Assembly (NCBI GenBank): GCA_030430205.1
Contig: JAUIGE010000002.1
Location: forward strand, 310,001 to 374,000
Source: Bacteroidia bacterium
GTDB lineage: Bacteria; Bacteroidota; Bacteroidia; J057
Length of the DNA stretch: 64,000 bases
Direction: 5' to 3'
The notes below the pieces were generated by a model that was given only the letters and a program-made list of their open reading frames with translations, was not told the DNA's origin and did no database searches. Position numbers and translations under genes: made by a program. Below, piece by piece: positions 53,546 through 61,070 of this stretch (the stretch's first letter is position 1; every line of letters starts with the position of its first letter).

Positions 53546-54670
53546 ATGACCCTCCTGACTTTTATCCTGTTGGGATGCATTCCCGTGGTGGCGGCCTCCT
53601 GGATTTTGCCCTCTCGCTGGCAACTCTGGCCCATGCCGATCGCTACGGCGGTTTTTCTGGCGTATTTTGCGCCGGTTTCTTTGGCGATACTCACGGCTAC
53701 GACGATCACTTCTTATTTTATCCTTCAGTATAAAAAGAAACTCACCGCAGCCACACTTGTGGTCGTGGCTCAGTCCGCCGCCATTTTCCTCTTTTTCAAA
53801 CTCGGCGCAAATCACCAGATGGGCATGGTGCTGGAGCGCATCATTCCGCTGGGTTTGTCCTATTATTCCTTTCGCCAAATCCACTATGCGGTAGAAGCTT
53901 ATAAGCAAAAACTGCCGCAGCATCACCTGGGAGATTACGTGAAATATTTATTTTTTCTGCCGACGATCTTGGTCGGTCCGATCCATCTTTTTCAGGATTT
54001 TCAGCGGGACAGCCGCAGGCGGCGGTGGGATGCGGGCATGTTTTCGCAGGGCCTGGAGCGCATCCTCTATGGTTTTGTCAAAATCACGGTTTTGGGCAAT
54101 TATCTCGTCTCCTATCACCTTCAAAATTACATTTTGAGCCTGGAGCCAGATTCCTGGCTGGCGACCTATCTGGATGCCTTTCGCTTCACGGCGAATGCCT
54201 ATTTTCAGTTCGCGGGCTTCTCAGAGATAGCCGTCGGTCTCTCCGCCCTGATGGGCTTTCGGATCATCGAAAACTTTCGTTTTCCTTTCCTGGCGCTCAA
54301 TATGACCGATTTTTGGAATCGCTGGCACATCTCGCTTTCGCATTGGTGCCGCGAGTATGTCTACTTTCCGATCTTGGGCTACAGCCGCAAGGGAAATATA
54401 GCCATCGTAGCGTCCATGCTGGTGCTGGGACTTTGGCATGAGATATCGAGCTATTTTATGGTTTGGGCGATTTCACATGCCGTTGCGATCAATATCTGGC
54501 ATGCGTATAAAAATTCCGCTTTTCAAAAAAAGCTTCATGCGGCCCTTCCTTTTCACCAGGCACTGGGCTGGCTGTTGACGATGCACTTTGTGATGTTTAG
54601 CTTTATTCTTTTGAAAGAGGAAAACTGGGCGGATATTATTCGGGCGTTCCAAAATCTTTTATTTCTGTAG
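53546..54670 (+). CDS. MBOAT-family O-acyltransferase (DltB/AlgI-like)
   Basis: PLGLSYYSFRQIHYAVEAYKQ; FPFLALNMTDFWNRWHISLSHWCREYVYFPI; LVLGLWHEISSYFMVWAISHA. Confidence 0.92.
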   Translation: MTLLTFILLGCIPVVAASWILPSRWQLWPMPIATAVFLAYFAPVSLAILTATTITSYFILQYKKKLTAATLVVVAQSAAIFLFFKLGANHQMGMVLERIIPLGLSYYSFRQIHYAVEAYKQKLPQHHLGDYVKYLFFLPTILVGPIHLFQDFQRDSRRRRWDAGMFSQGLERILYGFVKITVLGNYLVSYHLQNYILSLEPDSWLATYLDAFRFTANAYFQFAGFSEIAVGLSALMGFRIIENFRFPFLALNMTDFWNRWHISLSHWCREYVYFPILGYSRKGNIAIVASMLVLGLWHEISSYFMVWAISHAVAINIWHAYKNSAFQKKLHAALPFHQALGWLLTMHFVMFSFILLKEENWADIIRAFQNLLFL

Positions 54671-54671
54671 G

Positions 54672-55673
54672 ATGAAAGAGCAATCTCCACCACTCCCTAT
54701 CTGGATTTTTGCCATCGGCGCTTTTATCGCCCTGCAATGGGCGATGTCGCAGCATACTGAATTTTTTTTCCCAAAAGAGGCAAAGGATATGTCTTTTCTC
54801 CCCGCTCATGCCCAGCGCACACTGGCTCAATTGGAAATAAACAGAAGCCACTACCTGGAGATGAAAAAACAATTTCCAGGCGCTTACCAGGCTGTAGCCA
54901 TAGGTTCTTCCCTCACCAATGCGAATATCGATTGTACCGATGAACTGCTTACCCTAAGCCTTGAAAAATATGGAGATTCGATCGTTGTCTCCAAAATTTA
55001 CAGCCCCGGAAGGCCCCTCTTGCTTATGAGCAGATATGGAAAGCTCTTTGAAACCTTGCTTGAGAATCCTCCCGACCTCCTTTTTCTCGAAAGAGATATG
55101 ATGACTTTTGCATTTCGGGATTCGATAGAGAAGAAAGCTCCACCGGCTCATAAATTGGCTGGAACCACTTTTTTATCCCATGCAGAAGGGATGTATATAC
55201 AGCTGAGGGATGCTTTGATGAGCAATCGCCTGAACCTTATTTCTGCCCTTCAGGTAAAAAATTATGAACAGCCAGAACCCTTCTCTTCACAGGCCTGTTA
55301 TCCCATAGCTGCCAAAGCTATCCAGGCTGATACCCTCGGGATGGATCTGAGGAAACGCGTAGTCTTTCCTTATAGGAGCGTTGCTGTGTTTATACAGTCT
55401 GATATTCAAAAATTGCAGGCGCTGGGCACAGAGGTGATACTTTTGCATCAGCCACGCCCCCAGTCGCTTGAAATGCTCTATGAAAAAGAAGCTGAAAGCG
55501 CCCAAATAGAAAAGCTCACAGAGCAATACCAACAGGAATTGGGGATCGCTTACTGGCATTGCCCCATCGCGTTTTCCTTTTCCCAATTCGCAGATAGAGC
55601 GCACATGAACCAAAAAGGCCGGAAAATATACTCCGCATGGTTGCTGGACAACATTCATAATCAATTACCCTGA
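54672..55673 (+). CDS. DltD-like/SGNH-type membrane-anchored protein
   Basis: N-term TM; AVAIGSSLTNANIDC; C-term AHMNQKGRKIY; adjacent to MBOAT. Confidence 0.75.
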   Translation: MKEQSPPLPIWIFAIGAFIALQWAMSQHTEFFFPKEAKDMSFLPAHAQRTLAQLEINRSHYLEMKKQFPGAYQAVAIGSSLTNANIDCTDELLTLSLEKYGDSIVVSKIYSPGRPLLLMSRYGKLFETLLENPPDLLFLERDMMTFAFRDSIEKKAPPAHKLAGTTFLSHAEGMYIQLRDALMSNRLNLISALQVKNYEQPEPFSSQACYPIAAKAIQADTLGMDLRKRVVFPYRSVAVFIQSDIQKLQALGTEVILLHQPRPQSLEMLYEKEAESAQIEKLTEQYQQELGIAYWHCPIAFSFSQFADRAHMNQKGRKIYSAWLLDNIHNQLP

Positions 55674-55810
55674 TGTATACTTTTTTCAAAAAACGTATCG
55701 GCAAAATCCCTGCACAGATCCTCATGTTTTTGTGGTACTTTTTGCTGCTCTCGCTGGTGTTTTATTGCTGGGATGCGGAGATGGCGCAGTTTCGGTATAT
55801 GCAGTGGTGA
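55673..55810 (+). CDS. 45-aa DltX-like single-TM microprotein, MYTFFKKRIGKIPAQILMFLWYFLLLSLVFYCWDAEMAQFRYMQW
   Basis: Not in ORF track; TGATG overlap with upstream stop; one TM; C-terminal FxYxx(F/W) motif as in DltX. Confidence 0.7.
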   Translation: MYTFFKKRIGKIPAQILMFLWYFLLLSLVFYCWDAEMAQFRYMQW

Positions 55811-55960
55811 GGGATAGAGCAGTCTGAAAGTGGCAACATTCTCTCGAATGAGGAGGCGAAAAATCGGATGAAGATTTAGCCATGTCAATATATCGCCTTG
55901 CTGGTGAACAATAAAATCAAGCGCCACTTCGGCAAAAAGCCCATCAGCGAATTAAGCTCT

Positions 55961-56166
55961 ATGAATTTTCAGAATACCAGACAAAATTGTCATAGCTCCT
56001 TTTTTGACAGGATTACAGGATTACAGGATTACAGGATTTTCAGGATTAACAGGATGCCATTTGTTTTTCTTGTAAATCCTGAAAATCATGTTTATCCTGT
56101 CTAAATCTTCTCTTCAGCTTGGCTAACCAGGCAAAATGTCTAGCAGGATGATGAATTTTCAGAATA
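55961..56166. repeat. 16-bp direct repeats (atgaattttcagaata at 55961-55976 and 56151-56166) bracketing a palindromic AGGATTAC element (56006-56101)
   Basis: gacaggat ... atcctgtc ends; internal gattttcaggatt / aatcctgaaaatc 13-bp perfect inverted repeat; three AGGATTAC units. Confidence 0.8.
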
Positions 56167-56475
56167 TACCGGTGTTTCGGAATCCCTTTTGAGGGAAAAA
56201 ATGCGGATTGGTGGGTGAGGTTTTGGGTGGTTTTTGGGGGGGCTTTTTTCGATTGAAACATTCTTGGTATTGTTCTCTAATCGGGAAATTTGCGCTTTTT
56301 TCACTCCTATCATTTCTCCTAATTCGGATTGGGTTAAATTCCTTTCTTTGCGCACATTTCTAATCATTTCGCCAATCAATTCAATCTTCAACTCTATTTC
56401 ATATTGCTCTCTCTTTGGAGTCCCAGCCTCTCCAATGAATCTATCTTTGGCTTGATCTAAAGTGTATTTTTTCAT
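56140..56475 (-). pseudogene. XRE/HigA-like antitoxin with aberrant C-terminus
   Basis: IELIGEMIRNVRKERNLTQSELGEMIGVKKAQISRLENNTKNVSIE then low-complexity KSPPKNHPKPHPP; junction at a G7 homopolymer (56236-56242). Confidence 0.65.
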
Positions 56476-56483
56476 AGTTCTTT

Positions 56484-56606
56484 AATTGTCCTGGTCAAAA
56501 TATTCAATTCTCAATTTCTCAGCCTTTTCGATTTCCTTTTTGGGTACTTTGCTATCCTTTTTGATGATTCCATGTGTAGCGCAAGTTTCCTTTTTTGTAA
56601 ACATTG
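56484..56606 (-). pseudogene. C-terminal remnant of HigB/Gp49-like toxin
   Basis: Minus frame KKETCATHGIIKKDSKVPKKEIEKAEKLRIEYFDQDN*; directly upstream of the antitoxin gene; no toxin N-terminus found. Confidence 0.6.
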
Positions 56607-56863
56607 ATTTGTGTGGTGGATACTGGAAATTTTTATGGATATTAGGGTTTGATACTTAGCCTTATGCCAGACCCCTATATACTCACCAGGAAAACTTACG
56701 GATGTAGATGCGTCTTTTGACGGGAGTAGGGGGAGTATGCGCCGTTTATGGCGGGTAGTGAGGAGTTGGGCTTCATGCGAAAAAAATGCCCAAACTGGAA
56801 AATCATCAATATTAATACTCGAAATCAAGGAGTAAAATGAATACTTTTACCATTATAATTTAA

Positions 56864-57667
56864 GTGAATATACTTTTCGAACATATAGAAAGTCCTATCC
56901 GGAGTTATCAGGGAGTAGCTCTTGATGAAACGGAATGTCGCGGCCACTTGCAAAATGCTGTTAGGGATAATTTACAAGACAATGTGGAATGGGAAGATTC
57001 TCTAAATAGATTAAGAGCGCTCAGAGATGAAACTGGGTTTGAAGCGAGTGACGGTTTGTTGGCTGATATTCAGGCTTTAGAAAATGAAGAAATTGAAGTA
57101 CAACAATTTCGAGTAGGAGAAGCTTACGCAGAAGTAATTTTGGAACAGGAGTTTTCTTGTCGATTTCACTGGAATGAAAACAGAGATGCCCGAAATCCAA
57201 AGGGGAATAAGACAGGTGCAGACTTGGTTGGATTTATTGAGGTAGACGATCAGGTGCTTTTTCTTTTTGGAGAGGTGAAAACTTCCTCTGAAACAGCTAA
57301 TCGACCGCCCCAAGTAATGACTGGAGCAAAAGGTATAGAAAGCCAGTTAAGAGATTTATACAAGGATAGAAACAAACGATTAATTTTAATCAGTTACCTC
57401 AAAAATAAAATGCGGCATTTCCCAGAAGGACATCCTTTTAGATCAGATTTTGATGCTAGTCAAAGGGTCTATTATTCGGGAATTGAGAATTTTCATCTAA
57501 CCGGAGTGTTGGTTAGAGATGTTGCACATGACGAAAGGGATGTTTCAGTTAGTTACGGAAGATTGAGAGACCATGTTTTAGCCCCTAAAGGAATAAAACT
57601 TTTGGCAATGTATATTCCTATACGCAAAGAAGATTGGGTAGACATAGTAAACCAAAGAGCAGAATGA
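56864..57667 (+). CDS. hamA: HamA-like (DUF1837) effector nuclease of a Hachiman-type system
   Basis: Predicted PD-(D/E)xK core KGNKTGADLVGFIEVDDQVLFLFGEVKTSSE; GTG start; ATGA overlap with helicase gene. Confidence 0.75.
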   Translation: MNILFEHIESPIRSYQGVALDETECRGHLQNAVRDNLQDNVEWEDSLNRLRALRDETGFEASDGLLADIQALENEEIEVQQFRVGEAYAEVILEQEFSCRFHWNENRDARNPKGNKTGADLVGFIEVDDQVLFLFGEVKTSSETANRPPQVMTGAKGIESQLRDLYKDRNKRLILISYLKNKMRHFPEGHPFRSDFDASQRVYYSGIENFHLTGVLVRDVAHDERDVSVSYGRLRDHVLAPKGIKLLAMYIPIRKEDWVDIVNQRAE

Positions 57668-60600
57668 GCATACAAACCAAATATCATATCCTTGAACAAG
57701 CCTATCCAGATATGCTTGAAGGGATTGGTATGCTCATACAAAAGGGGAAATTATCCAAGCGATTCGAAAGTCTTCAACTCAATGAGGACGAAGTTCAAGA
57801 GCTTTCCAAGGCTAAAGAATTATGTGAATTACGCATCATTGAACTTTGGGAGCTGCGCAATGAAGAAGAAACTGCATATGAATTCAAATCCTTGTGCTCT
57901 ACCTATTTTGATATTGCTGGCCAATTGCCAGTCATTGTTGAAGATGAGTATTTCGTGTATGAGACCTTTAAGCTGATTGCGTTTGGCTATTTGGGTGAGC
58001 ACTGGCATTTTGTTAAGCAATATCTAAAAGGACTGAATGAACAAATTCAAAATATAGAACTTAACCAAAGCTGGAATAGCAGGGTTATGAAAATCTCGTT
58101 CAAAGCTGTTGTCCAATTGGTGAAAAAGGACAATTGGCGAGATGTTAGCCAAGCCGTTGAGCTTATCAATCAATTAAGAAGTGAGCAAAATCAGTTTGAA
58201 AATACATTTCTTAATCAGGTCAATGAAGAAAGCCGTCCTTATGGAGCTGCCGAATTGGTGTCGTTATATCATTTTGCCAAGAGCATTGACATTCTTGGAC
58301 AATATTTATTAGAGGGAAGACCACTTGAGCCCGAAGATCAGTTGCGATATCATTTGCAAATCTCTGGAGAGTATGCCCAAAAGTCAGGCAATATAAGTTT
58401 GAGCTTATTGTATCAATTCTTTGAAGCGTTTGCTATAAAAATGGTTAGAAATACAATATGGCACAACACTAGAGGCATCAACAATTGGGTTACTGGGTTT
58501 AATCGGTTCATTAGCCAACAAGAAAAAAAAGGGTTATTTGAACTGCTTTATCCTCAGAAAGAGTCTATTTTGGAAGGTGAGTTACTCAATCCTGCACATC
58601 GTGCGATTATTGTAAACCTTCCTACATCCAGCGGAAAAACCTTGATTGCAGAGTATAGGATTTTGCAGGCATTGAATCAATTTAGGGCTCAGGGTGGTTG
58701 GGTTGCTTATGTGGTGCCAACAAAAGCATTGGTCAACCAGATTTATAATCAACTCAAAAGAGATTTAGGAAACATTGGACTTAGTGTGGAAAAAGCAAGC
58801 GGTGCCATTGAATTGGATGGTTTTGAACAACATTTGATAGAAGAGAGCGGCAATCAAACCACATTCGATGTGCTTGTAACCACTTACGAGAAAATGAACC
58901 TTCTCGTCCGTCAAGGTCTTGGCACTACCAATGTGCGTCCCTTGGTTTTAACTGTGGTAGATGAGGCTCATAATATTGAGGAAAAGCAAAGAGGCTTAAA
59001 TCTTGAATTTTTATTATCTACTGTTAAAAACGACTGTGAGGAAGCGAATTTCTTGTTGATGACCCCTGATATTTCTAACTCAGATGATGTGGTCAATTGG
59101 CTTGCTGGTGATAGAGGGCAAGTTATCAATTTAGAGTTGGATTGGTGGCAGCCAAATGAACGAGTGATTGGTGCTATTCAAGTTGAAGGAAGCCGCAGAG
59201 AGTATGAATATCTCTTGAGGACTTTGCATACAGATAAAGGCACCTATGAAATTGGCGAAGCTATTCCATTGTTTCCAGGGAATACCGATGAAACAGCATC
59301 TCAAGCTAGAGGATCAAAAGTAAAAATTGCAAAAAATGTTGGGGCTAATTGCTTAAATCCTGCATCGCCAATAATTGTCTTAGCATCTGATCCTAATGAA
59401 ACATATAGCATTGCTGAAACGCTGTTTGAGAAATCGGATGATGATTTTGGCGATGATGATGATGTAGATTTATTAATCAAATTAGTGCAAAGTGAGCTGG
59501 GCAATGATTTTCCATTAGCAAAATTTCTGAGGAGAAGGATTGCAGTTCACAGCTCTGCTTTGCCAGGTGAAATTCGCTATTTAGTTGAAGATTTGATGTC
59601 CAATGAAAAATTACAGGCATTAGTAGCAACCACAACAATAGCCCAAGGAATCAATTTTCCTGTCTCAGCAGTGATAATGGGTTCTTATGTCTATAAGAGT
59701 AAAACAGGAACTTATGACATGCCGGTCCGTGACTTTTGGAATTTAGCCGGAAGAGTTGGACGTGCTGGCCAAGACAGCATGGGCTGGGTTGGAATCGCTG
59801 TAAGAAATGCAAATGATTTTACCCGTGTCACTCAATATGTGAAAAAAGCTTCTGATGAATTGCTTTCACAACTTATTGATGTGATTAATAAAGCAATGGA
59901 AAATCCCGATGTTGATTTCAGTAGGTGGCTTTATTATGATGATAGATGGTCAGCACTACTTCAGTATATATCGCATTTAAGAAGGCAGACAAATGCATTA
60001 GATTCATTCTTAGCTCAGCTTGAGCAGAAACTTCAAGGAACCTTTGGTTATCGTCAATTACCCCCTGAAAAAAAAGCATTTCTGAGAAATCAAATCAGAA
60101 GATATGCTGAAAGTATTTCTGTAACAGATGCTGAAAGGTCAGACAAAACAGGGTTCTCTACAGTTTCGGTTAATCAAATGATGTCTAAACTTAGAAAAGC
60201 TGGCCTTACCAATAACGATTGGAATAGAAACCAATTATTTTCAGAGCAGAACCAAAGCATGCAAAAATTGGTAGGTATAATGCTAAATACCTATGAAATA
60301 CGAAAATCAATAGAAACACTAAGCAATAGTGAAAGACCTTTAGATGAATCAAGCATTGCAAGATTGATAATTGATTGGGTTAATGGGCAATCTGTATCAC
60401 GAATTGCAAGTCGGTTTTACCCAGATGAAGAATTGAATAATGCGATTAAGAAAACTACACAAGCCTTATACAAAGTTGTAGCTCATTCTGCAACATGGGG
60501 TTTAGCGGCTTTGCAAAGTATGCCAACTAGTGGAGTTGATTGGGATAGTTTGTCCGAGGTTGATAAAAAACGGATGGCAAATCTGCCAGCCTATCTACAC

Positions 60601-60849
60601 TATGGTGTTAACACAGATGAAGGGGTATTAATGCGAAAAAATAATATTCCTAGAAGCATAGCTAACCGAATTGGCCATCTGTACAATGAAGCTGTAAATG
60701 GAAAAATTTTCTCTCAACCAACCGATTCTGTAAGTAATTGGCTAAGAGGACAAAGTCAGCAAACTTGGGATAGTGTGCGACCTGCTGGATCTAGGTTAAG
60801 CGGTCAGGAGTACAAACGGGTCTGGGAGAAATTGAATGGTATAAATTAA
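57664..60849 (+). CDS. hamB: HamB-like SF2 (Ski2-type) helicase of a Hachiman-type system
   Basis: AIIVNLPTSSGKTLIAEYRIL, VLTVVDEAHNIEE, LVATTTIAQGINFPVSAVIMGS, DFWNLAGRVGRAGQDS. Confidence 0.8.
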   Translation: MSIQTKYHILEQAYPDMLEGIGMLIQKGKLSKRFESLQLNEDEVQELSKAKELCELRIIELWELRNEEETAYEFKSLCSTYFDIAGQLPVIVEDEYFVYETFKLIAFGYLGEHWHFVKQYLKGLNEQIQNIELNQSWNSRVMKISFKAVVQLVKKDNWRDVSQAVELINQLRSEQNQFENTFLNQVNEESRPYGAAELVSLYHFAKSIDILGQYLLEGRPLEPEDQLRYHLQISGEYAQKSGNISLSLLYQFFEAFAIKMVRNTIWHNTRGINNWVTGFNRFISQQEKKGLFELLYPQKESILEGELLNPAHRAIIVNLPTSSGKTLIAEYRILQALNQFRAQGGWVAYVVPTKALVNQIYNQLKRDLGNIGLSVEKASGAIELDGFEQHLIEESGNQTTFDVLVTTYEKMNLLVRQGLGTTNVRPLVLTVVDEAHNIEEKQRGLNLEFLLSTVKNDCEEANFLLMTPDISNSDDVVNWLAGDRGQVINLELDWWQPNERVIGAIQVEGSRREYEYLLRTLHTDKGTYEIGEAIPLFPGNTDETASQARGSKVKIAKNVGANCLNPASPIIVLASDPNETYSIAETLFEKSDDDFGDDDDVDLLIKLVQSELGNDFPLAKFLRRRIAVHSSALPGEIRYLVEDLMSNEKLQALVATTTIAQGINFPVSAVIMGSYVYKSKTGTYDMPVRDFWNLAGRVGRAGQDSMGWVGIAVRNANDFTRVTQYVKKASDELLSQLIDVINKAMENPDVDFSRWLYYDDRWSALLQYISHLRRQTNALDSFLAQLEQKLQGTFGYRQLPPEKKAFLRNQIRRYAESISVTDAERSDKTGFSTVSVNQMMSKLRKAGLTNNDWNRNQLFSEQNQSMQKLVGIMLNTYEIRKSIETLSNSERPLDESSIARLIIDWVNGQSVSRIASRFYPDEELNNAIKKTTQALYKVVAHSATWGLAALQSMPTSGVDWDSLSEVDKKRMANLPAYLHYGVNTDEGVLMRKNNIPRSIANRIGHLYNEAVNGKIFSQPTDSVSNWLRGQSQQTWDSVRPAGSRLSGQEYKRVWEKLNGIN

Positions 60850-61070
60850 AGCACGAAAGCACAACAATGCCTATGCGCACATAGCCTCCGCAAGCTCTGG
60901 CTACGATCGCACAGACTCGCGTAATACTCAACGAAACGAAATACCAGAACCTAATCGGAAAAAGCTTTGAGATAATCGACCGTCCTGAATCATCTTATCT
61001 GATAGAAAAAAATGATGATGAAGCCATAATTGAGGCGTTTGGAAAAGGGGGAGGGTAAAAGATCGAAAAC

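Noticed and set aside
56511-56828. 105-aa minus ORF near hamA
   Set aside because: Overlaps the HigB remnant in a different frame; no domain; likely spurious.
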